A DNA stretch of 6,787 nt from Actinomycetes bacterium (GCA_023415515.1 JAEZKH010000141.1:1-6787), one strand, 5' to 3'; numbered from the stretch's first letter, positions 1 to 5,899 are shown. Notes: generated from the letters alone by a model not told the origin. Numbers and translations: made by a program.

Positions 1-260
1 AGGCGGTGCTGCACGCCGCGGGCCATCGTGCCGAACGGCTGAATGCCCGGCGCGGCGGGCTCACCCCGCGCGAGATCGAAGTGCTCTGCCTTGTGGCGAG
101 GGGCTCGTCGAACAAGGAGATCGCGAAGTCCCTGGTGATCAGCGAGAAGACGGCGCGCAACCACGTCGAGCGCATCTACGCCAAGATCGGTGTCTCCAAC
201 CGCATCGGGGCCAGCATGTATGCGCTCAAGCACGGACTTGTCAGCCCCGTCGCGACCTGA
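1..260 (+). CDS. LuxR-family transcriptional regulator, C-terminal part (gene starts before the window)
   Basis: The reading frame is open from position 3 to the TGA at 258-260, giving 85 visible residues that end in a complete LuxR/GerE helix-turn-helix. The hallmark LTPREIEVL starts at visible residue 20, followed by GSSNKEIAKSLVISEKTARNHV, the two DNA-contacting helices, and then ERIYAKIGVSNR. This domain binds DNA, normally as a dimer, in the cytoplasm. The stretch before it (AVLHAAGHR) resembles the end of the HD/HD-GYP domain found in mycobacterial HD-LuxR regulators, so the whole protein is probably of that type; this is inference because the sensor part lies outside the window. A GTG at position 6 lies inside the frame, but nothing suggests it is the real start. 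The gene ends 76 bases before the monooxygenase, in the same direction. Its targets cannot be told from the sequence. Confidence 0.85.
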   Translation, partial: AVLHAAGHRAERLNARRGGLTPREIEVLCLVARGSSNKEIAKSLVISEKTARNHVERIYAKIGVSNRIGASMYALKHGLVSPVAT

Positions 261-267
261 CCGCAAC

Positions 268-273
268 TACACT
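268..273 (+). promoter_or_regulatory. Possible -10 element (TACACT) before the monooxygenase
   Basis: TACACT fits the mycobacterial SigA -10 pattern TANNNT and lies in the 76-base gap between the LuxR stop and the monooxygenase start. It would give a leader of roughly 55-60 bases. No convincing -35 lies at the usual distance: a TTGTCA at 238-243 is about 24 bases upstream, which is too far. A hexamer this loose can occur by chance. Confidence 0.3.
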
Positions 274-324
274 GGCCCGAGTTACCCGGTACCGCCGTTC
301 CCAGGGGTAAACCCACACCGATGC

Positions 325-331
325 AGGGGAG
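325..331 (+). promoter_or_regulatory. Ribosome binding site fixing the monooxygenase start
   Basis: AGGGGAG ends five bases before the ATG at 337. The frame stays open upstream to 190, so this site is the main reason, along with the position of the FAD fingerprint, for placing the start at 337. Confidence 0.65.
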
Positions 332-336
332 ACGTC

Positions 337-1830
337 ATGACGGAGCCAGTGCACACTCGCGCGCTCATCATCGGGACCGGATTCTCCGGGCTCGGGATGG
401 GCATCGCGCTGCAGAAGCAGGGCGTGGACTTCCTGATCCTCGAGAAGGCCGACGAGGTCGGCGGCACCTGGCGGGACAACACCTATCCTGGCGCGGCATG
501 TGATGTGCCGTCGCACCTGTACTCGTTCTCGTTCGCGCCGAAACCGGACTGGGGATATGTGTTCGCCTACCAGCCCGAGATCCTCCACTACCTCAAAGAC
601 GTCACCGACCGCTACGGGCTGCGGCGCAACATCGTGTTCGGGTGCAAGGTCGTGCGCGCGCACTGGGACGACGACGAGCACCGCTGGCATGTGTTCACCG
701 AGAGCGGCGCGGAGTTCGTCGCCCAGTTCCTGATCTCGGGCGCGGGCGCGTTGCACATCCCGTCGTTGCCCGACATCCCCGGCCTCGCCGACTTCGACGG
801 TCCGGTGTTCCACACCGCGCAGTGGGATCACAGTGTCGACCTGACGGGCAAGAAGGTCGCCGTGATCGGCACCGGCGCCAGCGCGATCCAGGTGGTTCCC
901 GAGATGGTGAAGATCGCCGACCAGGTGCAGATCTATCAACGCACGGCGCCGTGGATCAAGCCGCGGATCAACTTCGCCTTCCCCGCCGCACTCAAGACGG
1001 CGTTCCGCTTCGTACCCGGTCTTCGGGCAGCGCTGCGGGCGGTGACCTTCAGCACCATGGACAGTCGGGCGATCGCATTGGCGAAGCGACCGGAACTGAC
1101 GAACGTCGCGGCGTGGATGTACAAGGCCAACATGCGCCGCTACATCAAAGACCACGAGCTGATCGAGAAGCTGACGCCGAAATACAAACCCGGCTGCAAG
1201 CGAATCCTCATCTCCAGCAACTACTATCAGGCCGTCGCCGACCCGAGGACCGAGTTGATCACCGACGGCATCGCGCGCGTCACGCGCAATGGGATCGTCA
1301 CCGTCGACGGCACCGAACGCGACGTCGACGCCATCATCTGCGCGACCGGGTTCCACGTCACCGACTGGTACACCTACCTCGAGATCAAGGGCGCGGGCGG
1401 TGAAGATCTCGGTGACCGATGGAACCGCGAGGGTGTGATGGCGCATCGCGGCATCACTGTTGCCGATGTGCCGAACCTGTTCCTTCTCCTCGGCCCGAAC
1501 ACCGGCCTCGGTCACAACTCGGTGGTGTTCATGATCGAGGCGCAGATCGGGTATGTCGCCGACGCCATCGCGGCGGCCGACAAGGCAGGCGCCGCCGCAC
1601 TGGCCCCCACGCGCAGCGCCCAGGACCGCTTCAACGAAGAACTGCAGGACGATCTGTCGACGACCGTCTGGAACACCGGCGGGTGCCGGAGTTGGTACCT
1701 CGACTCGCACGGCGTCAACCGCTCGCTGTGGTCGGGCCTGGCGTCCGAGTACTGGCTGGCGGTCCGGGAGTTCAAGCCATCGGAGTACACGTTCCTCGGA
1801 GTCGGTGAGCCTGCGGTAGCGACGCGATGA
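337..1830 (+). CDS. Flavin-containing monooxygenase, Baeyer-Villiger type
   Basis: This complete 497-residue protein is predicted to use FAD, NADPH and O2 to insert oxygen into a carbonyl substrate or to oxygenate a soft nucleophile, in the cytoplasm. The FAD Rossmann motif GTGFSG is at residues 13-18, followed by the family signature GGTW at 42-45 and NTYPGAACD at 48-56. The Baeyer-Villiger fingerprint FDGPVFHTAQWD (FxGxxxHxxxW[P/D]) is at 153-164. The NADPH-binding GTGASA is at 178-183 and the C-terminal ATGF motif at 336-339. Length is normal for single-chain enzymes of this family, to which mycobacterial EthA and MymA belong. An open frame runs upstream to 190, but the AGGGGAG before ATG 337 and the FAD motif near residue 13 favour this start. 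The next gene begins 7 bases after the stop, so the two are probably co-transcribed. From memory, M. tuberculosis has such a gene (Rv3049c) directly before nrdF2, so this may be its counterpart. The substrate cannot be predicted. Confidence 0.92.
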   Translation: MTEPVHTRALIIGTGFSGLGMGIALQKQGVDFLILEKADEVGGTWRDNTYPGAACDVPSHLYSFSFAPKPDWGYVFAYQPEILHYLKDVTDRYGLRRNIVFGCKVVRAHWDDDEHRWHVFTESGAEFVAQFLISGAGALHIPSLPDIPGLADFDGPVFHTAQWDHSVDLTGKKVAVIGTGASAIQVVPEMVKIADQVQIYQRTAPWIKPRINFAFPAALKTAFRFVPGLRAALRAVTFSTMDSRAIALAKRPELTNVAAWMYKANMRRYIKDHELIEKLTPKYKPGCKRILISSNYYQAVADPRTELITDGIARVTRNGIVTVDGTERDVDAIICATGFHVTDWYTYLEIKGAGGEDLGDRWNREGVMAHRGITVADVPNLFLLLGPNTGLGHNSVVFMIEAQIGYVADAIAAADKAGAAALAPTRSAQDRFNEELQDDLSTTVWNTGGCRSWYLDSHGVNRSLWSGLASEYWLAVREFKPSEYTFLGVGEPAVATR

Positions 1831-1838
1831 TTTCCTGA
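1827..1838 (+). other. Three-codon bridging ORF between the monooxygenase stop and the TIR gene start
   Basis: ATG ATT TCC TGA lies in the third frame. Its ATG overlaps the monooxygenase stop as ATGA (1827-1830), and its stop overlaps the next start as TGATG (1836-1840). Both overlaps are arrangements that allow a ribosome to terminate and restart. No good Shine-Dalgarno sequence precedes the TIR gene, so translation of that gene may depend on coupling. The arrangement is plain in the sequence; its use is inference. Confidence 0.3.
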
Positions 1839-4630
1839 TGCACGCGGATGCCACGGCTGCTGAGAGCCCGGCGCCGTCCTTCACCTACGACGCGTTCCTG
1901 TCCTACGACCACGACGACCAGGCTGTCGCAGTCGGGATACAGCGTGCACTGCACCGCATCGGGCGACGGCTGGGCCAACTCCATGCGCTGCGTGTGTTTC
2001 GCGATTCGACGGATCTGTCTGCGAGCCCGGACCTTTGGGGGAGGGTCACCGATGCGTTGGACCGGTCGCGCCATCTCATCGTGGTGCTGTCGCCCAACGC
2101 AGCCGAATCGAGGTGGGTGAACAAGGAGGTCTCCTACTGGTTGGCCGACCGCGGCCCCGACCGCGTTCTGTTGGTCGTCGCGGGCGGGCGGCTGCACTGG
2201 GATGACGACGCCAAGCGCTTCGCCCCCGGAGTATCGGATGCTGCCGTGCCCGCGTTGACCGAACCCGGGGTGTTCACCGCCGAACCGCTCTACGCCGACG
2301 TCGCCGCCGACGCACCGTGGGACCCGGATGCGGCGGTGTTCCGTGACAAGATCACCGGCCTCGCCGCCGCGATCCACGGTAAACCGAAGTACGAACTGGC
2401 CAGCGAAGATCTACACGAACGACGCCGCTTCCGACGGTTGCGTCGTGCCGCCGTGGCCGCGCTGGCGGTGCTGACCGTGGTCGCGGTGGCCGCCGCCGGG
2501 TTCGCGACCGTGCAACGTCGCGAAGCCGTTCACCAACGCAATGAGGCGCAGCGCAACCTGCGTGAGGCGGTGGCGCAGAAACTGGTCGCCGAAGCGCAGG
2601 GCATGCTCGCCGGAACACTTCCCGGCGGCGATGTCCGTGCGTTTCAACAGATTCTGGCGTCACGCGAGCTGGCCCTCGAGCCTGACGATGGACCGCTCTA
2701 TACCGCGGTCGCGCAGCGAGCCAGGACCGTGAAGATCATCAGTGACTTCGCCGCCCAAGTGAATGCGGTGGCGGTCAGCCCGGATGCCCGCAAGCTGGTG
2801 ACGGGCGCGGCGGACGGCACAGTCCGGCTGTGGGATGCGGTGACCGGTGAGCCCCTCGGCCCGCCGCAGAAACGACACACCGACGCCGTCGGTTGCGTGG
2901 CGTTCAGCCCCGACGGTCGGCGATTCGCCAGCGGTGCAGCCGACCACTCGATCCGGCTGTGGAACACCGACACCGGATCACCGGAGGCCGAATTCGTCGG
3001 TCACACCGGACATGTGATGGCGGTGGCATTCAGCCCCGACGGACACCGAATGGCGTCGGCCGGCGCGGATCAGACCGTGCGGCTGTGGAACACCGATACC
3101 GGTCAAGCCATCGGCCAACCCCTGACCGGTCACGTTCAGGCGGTCCGCAGCGTGGCATTCAGCCTGGACGGGCGACGGCTGTTCTCGGGAGGCGCTGACG
3201 GAACCGTTCGAACATGGGATACCAATACGCTGCTGCCGCTGCCGGTTTCGATGTCGGGTCACACCAATGCGGTGATGGGCGTGGCGTTGAGCCCGGATGG
3301 ACACCGGGTGGCGACGGCGAGTTACGACAACACCGTACGGCTCTGGAATGCCGACAACGGCGATGCGGTCGGAGCCCCGCTCACCGGCCACACCAACGCG
3401 GTCACCGGTGTCGCGTTCAGCCCCGACGGAAAGCGGTTGGTATCCGGAAGTCTCGACGGCACCGTGAGGATGTGGGACGTCGGTCAAGGCGAGCCCGTAG
3501 GTGCGGTGCTGACCGGCCACCGTGGTTCGGTCTGGAGCGTCGGGTTCGCTTCCGACGGCCGACGCGTCGTGTCGGCGAGCGAAGACGGAACCGTTCGCCT
3601 GTGGAGCGCCGACGACAACGTCGTCACCGGCCACCTTGAGCGGGTGAACGAGGTGACGGTGAGCCCGGACGGCGAACTGATGGCCTCGGCGAGCGACGAC
3701 GGTTCTGTGCGGTTGTGGAGCATGCGCACAAGACTGCCGGTCGGGCCACCCCTCGTCGGGCATACCGCCTCCGTCGGCGAGGTGACGTTCAGCCCGGACG
3801 GGCATCGACTGGCGTCGTCCAGCTTCGACGGCACGGCACGGATATGGGAGATCGGCGTCGGCGGCGGCCGACCCGGTCCCGTCCTCGCCGGCCATTCCGG
3901 CCCGGTGTGGCAGGCGGCGTTCAGACCCGACGGGCATCGGCTGGCGACTGCCGGTTCCGATGGCTCTGTACGCATTTGGGACGCCGACTCCGGCCGCGCA
4001 TTCAGCAGAGCGCTGATGGGGCACACCGACAAGGTGACATCGGTGGCCTACAGCCCCGACGGGCACCGACTGGCGTCGGGCAGCTTCGACCACACCGTGC
4101 GACTGTGGGACGCCGACGCAGGTGAGGAAATCGGCGATCCGCTCACCGGCAGCACTGGTGAGGTGGTCGCGGTCGCGTTCAGCCCGGACGGTCGCCGGGT
4201 GGCGGCGGCGGGCAACGACAGCAGCATCCGCGTCTGGGACGCCGATACGGGCGAACCGTCCGGCAAACCGTTGAGCGGCCACACGGGCACGGTGTGGGAT
4301 ATCGGGTTCAGCCCCGACGGCCGGACGTTGGCGTCGGCAGGCGACGACCGCACCGTGCGACTCTGGGACGCGCAGACCGGCGATGCGATCGGTGATCCGC
4401 TGACCGGACACACCGATGCGGTGATGACGGTGGCATTCACTCCGGACGGTCGCCGGCTCGTATCCGGTGGCTCCGACAAGACGATCCGGTTCTGGCCCGC
4501 GGAGGCCTCTGCGGAGGAGCTGTGTGCGAAGTTGTCGGCGAACATGTCGCCGCAACAGTGGCGCGACTGGGTGTCGCCGGACGTCGGCTATTCCCGGCAG
4601 TGCCCCGATCTCCCGGCTCCCGAGGGGTGA
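1838..4630 (+). CDS. TIR domain - transmembrane - 14x WD40 repeat protein (possible TIR NADase with propeller sensor)
   Basis: This 930-residue protein has four parts. Residues about 15-128 are a TIR domain: box 1 is YDAFLSY (17-23), a box-2-like RDSTDLSASPDLW is at 55-67, and SRWVNKEVSYWL at 91-102 contains Glu97, in the position of the catalytic glutamate of NAD-cleaving TIR domains. Residues 129-203 are a linker with IHGKPK (179-184) ending in an arginine-rich ERRRFRRLRR. Residues 204-225 are one hydrophobic helix, followed by a charged, probably helical stretch to about 256. Residues 308-888 carry fourteen WD40 repeats with the usual SPDG and DxTVRLWD motifs, enough for two seven-bladed propellers. 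The tail (889-930) holds cysteines at ELC and QCPDLP, a type of ending I recall from other bacterial WD40 proteins. The arginines before the helix favour TIR inside and WD40 outside, though arginines also follow it. The gene starts 7 bases after the monooxygenase without a clear ribosome site. There is no NTPase domain, so it is not a STAND/NLR protein. A defence or stress role is inference. Confidence 0.9.
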   Translation: MHADATAAESPAPSFTYDAFLSYDHDDQAVAVGIQRALHRIGRRLGQLHALRVFRDSTDLSASPDLWGRVTDALDRSRHLIVVLSPNAAESRWVNKEVSYWLADRGPDRVLLVVAGGRLHWDDDAKRFAPGVSDAAVPALTEPGVFTAEPLYADVAADAPWDPDAAVFRDKITGLAAAIHGKPKYELASEDLHERRRFRRLRRAAVAALAVLTVVAVAAAGFATVQRREAVHQRNEAQRNLREAVAQKLVAEAQGMLAGTLPGGDVRAFQQILASRELALEPDDGPLYTAVAQRARTVKIISDFAAQVNAVAVSPDARKLVTGAADGTVRLWDAVTGEPLGPPQKRHTDAVGCVAFSPDGRRFASGAADHSIRLWNTDTGSPEAEFVGHTGHVMAVAFSPDGHRMASAGADQTVRLWNTDTGQAIGQPLTGHVQAVRSVAFSLDGRRLFSGGADGTVRTWDTNTLLPLPVSMSGHTNAVMGVALSPDGHRVATASYDNTVRLWNADNGDAVGAPLTGHTNAVTGVAFSPDGKRLVSGSLDGTVRMWDVGQGEPVGAVLTGHRGSVWSVGFASDGRRVVSASEDGTVRLWSADDNVVTGHLERVNEVTVSPDGELMASASDDGSVRLWSMRTRLPVGPPLVGHTASVGEVTFSPDGHRLASSSFDGTARIWEIGVGGGRPGPVLAGHSGPVWQAAFRPDGHRLATAGSDGSVRIWDADSGRAFSRALMGHTDKVTSVAYSPDGHRLASGSFDHTVRLWDADAGEEIGDPLTGSTGEVVAVAFSPDGRRVAAAGNDSSIRVWDADTGEPSGKPLSGHTGTVWDIGFSPDGRTLASAGDDRTVRLWDAQTGDAIGDPLTGHTDAVMTVAFTPDGRRLVSGGSDKTIRFWPAEASAEELCAKLSANMSPQQWRDWVSPDVGYSRQCPDLPAPEG
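2759..4495 (+). repeat. Fourteen in-frame WD40-coding repeats, period 129 bp
   Basis: The codon aligned to the serine of FSPDG starts at 2777, 2906, 3032, 3161, 3290, 3419, 3548, 3662, 3791, 3923, 4052, 4181, 4310 and 4439. Eleven of the thirteen steps, including all of the last four, are 129 or 126 bases; the exceptions are one of 132 (repeat 9 to 10) and one of 114 (repeat 7 to 8). The short step lies exactly halfway and drops about five residues, as expected at the joint between two seven-bladed propellers. Repeat 4 has SLDG, repeat 7 ASDG and repeat 10 RPDG in place of SPDG. The GH dipeptide between blades is replaced by RH after repeat 1 and GS after repeat 11. The repeats differ enough from one another that they do not look like a very recent amplification. 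Confidence 0.93.
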
Positions 4631-4658
4631 GTGGGAGAAGTTTGCGCGACACGCCCGA

Positions 4659-4674
4659 CCACAAGATGTCGTGT
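4659..4674 (+). promoter_or_regulatory. NrdR-box-like operator 1 upstream of nrdF
   Basis: CCACAAGATGTCGTGT matches 12 of 16 positions of the NrdR-box consensus acaCwAtATaTwGtgt. NrdR is the nucleotide-sensing repressor of ribonucleotide reductase genes. The site lies 93 bases before the nrdF start, and a second site follows exactly 32 bp further on (start to start), about three turns of the helix and the usual spacing of NrdR-box pairs. Confidence 0.65.
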
Positions 4675-4690
4675 AGCGGCGCAACGTCGA

Positions 4691-4706
4691 ACCCCAGTTG
4701 TAGTGT
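4691..4706 (+). promoter_or_regulatory. NrdR-box-like operator 2, overlapping the presumed nrdF -10
   Basis: ACCCCAGTTGTAGTGT matches 11 of 16 positions of the NrdR-box consensus. Its right half (TGTAGTGT) differs by one base from the right half of the first box (TGTCGTGT). On its own the match is modest; the 32-bp phasing with the first box and the position before a ribonucleotide reductase gene make it credible. Confidence 0.6.
4701..4706 (+). promoter_or_regulatory. Candidate -10 element (TAGTGT) of the nrdF promoter
   Basis: TAGTGT fits the mycobacterial TANNNT pattern and lies inside the second NrdR-like box, so a bound repressor would block it. Transcription would begin near 4712-4714, leaving a leader of about 50-55 bases. 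No strong -35 hexamer is visible at 16-18 bases upstream, which is common in mycobacteria. Confidence 0.4.
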
Positions 4707-4766
4707 TGGTAGCGCGCGGCAGACCCGCAGCGCGGATTCGAAAGACCAGGTGGAATGGGGTTCGTC

Positions 4767-5741
4767 GTGAGTGATGGCGTGAAGCTGATCGACCGTGTTT
4801 CGGCCATCAACTGGAACCGGCTGCAGGACGAGAAGGACGCCGAGGTCTGGGACCGGCTGACGGGCAACTTCTGGTTGCCGGAGAAGGTTCCGGTGTCCAA
4901 TGACATCCCGTCGTGGGGCACGCTGACCGCCCACGAAAAAGAGATGACCATGCGGGTCTTCACCGGCCTGACGCTGCTGGACACCATCCAGGGGACGGTC
5001 GGTGCCGTCAGCCTGATCCCTGATGCGCTGACCCCGCACGAAGAGGCCGTCTACACCAACATCGCGTTCATGGAGTCGGTGCACGCGCGCAGCTACAGCA
5101 ACATCTTCTCGACGCTGTGCTCGACGGCGGAGATCGACGACGCGTTCCGTTGGTCGGAGGAGAATCCGAACCTCCAGCGCAAGGCCGAGATCGTCATGCA
5201 GTACTACAAGGGTGACGAGCCGCTGAAGCGCAAAGTCGCCTCCACACTGCTGGAGAGTTTCCTGTTCTACTCGGGGTTCTATCTGCCGATGTACTGGTCC
5301 AGCCGCGCCAAGCTGACCAACACCGCCGACATGATCCGGCTGATCATCCGCGACGAGGCCGTGCACGGCTACTACATCGGCTACAAGTACCAGAAGGGCC
5401 TCGCGCAGGAGGATGCCGATCGCCAGGCCGAGCTCAAGGACTACACCTATGAGCTGCTATTCGAGCTCTACGACAACGAGGTGGAATACACCCAGGACCT
5501 CTACGACGAAGTCGGGCTGACCGAGGACGTCAAGAAGTTCTTGCGCTACAACGCCAACAAGGCGCTGATGAATCTCGGCTACGAGGCGCTGTTCCCGCGC
5601 GACGAGACCGATGTGAACCCGGCGATCCTTTCGGCGCTTTCGCCGAACGCCGACGAGAACCACGACTTCTTCTCGGGCTCGGGGTCGAGCTACGTCATCG
5701 GCAAGGCCGTCGTCACCGAAGACGAGGACTGGGACTTCTAG
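4767..5741 (+). CDS. nrdF: Class Ib ribonucleotide reductase, small (radical) subunit NrdF
   Basis: NrdF houses the dimetal-tyrosyl radical cofactor that NrdE uses to reduce ribonucleoside diphosphates to deoxyribonucleotides for DNA synthesis. From GTG 4767 the protein is 324 residues, the length I recall for M. tuberculosis NrdF2, and it begins at the same point (MSDGVKLIDR against MTGNAKLIDR). The metal ligands are all visible: Asp72, Glu103 and His106 (FMESVH), Glu163 (LLESF), Glu197 and His200 (RDEAVH). The radical tyrosine is Tyr110 (ARSYS). The C-terminal tail EDEDWDF is the part that docks on NrdE. An ATG at 4755 in the same frame would add MGFV and is the alternative start; family length favours 4767, and GGGG at 4757-4760 could serve as its ribosome site. 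The partner genes nrdH, nrdI and nrdE are not in this window. The 136-base gap before it carries two NrdR-like boxes, so it is likely controlled separately from the TIR gene. Confidence 0.97.
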   Translation: MSDGVKLIDRVSAINWNRLQDEKDAEVWDRLTGNFWLPEKVPVSNDIPSWGTLTAHEKEMTMRVFTGLTLLDTIQGTVGAVSLIPDALTPHEEAVYTNIAFMESVHARSYSNIFSTLCSTAEIDDAFRWSEENPNLQRKAEIVMQYYKGDEPLKRKVASTLLESFLFYSGFYLPMYWSSRAKLTNTADMIRLIIRDEAVHGYYIGYKYQKGLAQEDADRQAELKDYTYELLFELYDNEVEYTQDLYDEVGLTEDVKKFLRYNANKALMNLGYEALFPRDETDVNPAILSALSPNADENHDFFSGSGSSYVIGKAVVTEDEDWDF

Positions 5742-5783
5742 TTTCGGCGGTCTCGCGAGCGGAGCCTGGGGCAGTGCCGCCAA

Positions 5784-5827
5784 CGCGGCCGGCCCCGTCG
5801 TTGCCGCCCGAGCAGATACCGGCCGCG
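5784..5827. terminator. Inverted repeat after nrdF, possible transcription terminator
   Basis: CGCGGCCGG (5784-5792) and CCGGCCGCG (5819-5827) form a perfect 9-bp all-G/C stem around a 26-base loop, 42 bases after the nrdF stop. No T-run follows, so it is not a classical intrinsic terminator, although mycobacterial terminators often lack one. It could also be chance in GC-rich DNA. A weaker GGCGG/CCGCC pairing (5746-5750 with 5777-5781) lies just before it. Confidence 0.35.
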
Positions 5828-5828
5828 C

Positions 5829-5837
5829 TGTGGATAA
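5829..5837 (-). promoter_or_regulatory. Perfect DnaA-box 9-mer (TTATCCACA on the minus strand)
   Basis: TGTGGATAA on the + strand is the reverse complement of the classical DnaA box TTATCCACA. Only one copy was noticed, so this is not an origin. It lies between nrdF and the DNA-damage promoter of the DUF222 gene. A single site could bind DnaA as a regulator or be chance. Confidence 0.35.
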
Positions 5838-5870
5838 CGCGACCCTGCCAACAAGTTTGAGTCAGTGGAT

Positions 5871-5893
5871 TTGTCGGTGGTCGAATGTATGTT
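5871..5893 (+). promoter_or_regulatory. RecA-independent (PafBC-type) DNA-damage promoter
   Basis: TTGTCGGTG at 5871-5879, eight bases, then TATGTT at 5888-5893 is an exact match to the mycobacterial RecA-NDp motif TTGTCRGTG-N8-TANNNT, which is activated by PafBC after DNA damage independently of RecA and LexA. The last base of the -10 lies six bases before the GTG at 5900, so transcription should begin at or very near that codon. Confidence 0.8.
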
Positions 5894-5896
5894 CGA
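5881..5896 (+). promoter_or_regulatory. LexA-binding SOS box overlapping the promoter
   Basis: TCGAATGTATGTTCGA matches the mycobacterial SOS box TCGAAC-N4-GTTCGA at 11 of 12 fixed positions (T instead of C at position six). It covers the -10 element of the PafBC-type promoter, so bound LexA would block it. Several M. tuberculosis 13E12-family genes are known to have LexA sites, which fits the gene downstream. Confidence 0.8.
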
Positions 5897-5899
5897 AGG

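Noticed and set aside
238..243. TTGTCA as a -35 element for the monooxygenase promoter
   Set aside because: It lies about 24 bases before the best -10 candidate, beyond normal spacing, and inside the LuxR coding sequence.
190..336. Upstream extension of the monooxygenase by 49 residues
   Set aside because: The added part overlaps the LuxR gene, looks nothing like the family and would push the FAD motif from residue 13 to 62; the ribosome site at 325-331 supports 337.
241..1884. 547-codon open frame on the minus strand opposite the monooxygenase
   Set aside because: It is a mirror of the GC-biased monooxygenase gene; its translation is rich in R, D, V and G with no recognisable domain, while the + strand carries all family motifs.
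2759..4495. WD40-coding DNA considered as a non-coding tandem repeat or CRISPR-like array
   Set aside because: The period is a multiple of three in one open frame and each unit encodes a WD40 blade; there are no identical direct repeats with unique spacers.
1838..4630. STAND/NLR (NACHT or NB-ARC) immune protein
   Set aside because: No Walker A (GxxxxGK[S/T]) or Walker B motif occurs between the TIR domain and the WD40 repeats; that space is filled by the linker and the membrane helix.
2978..4987. 669-codon open frame on the minus strand opposite the WD40 repeats
   Set aside because: Its repeated look comes from the WD40 codons read backwards, and it runs on into nrdF; no domain or start signal supports it.
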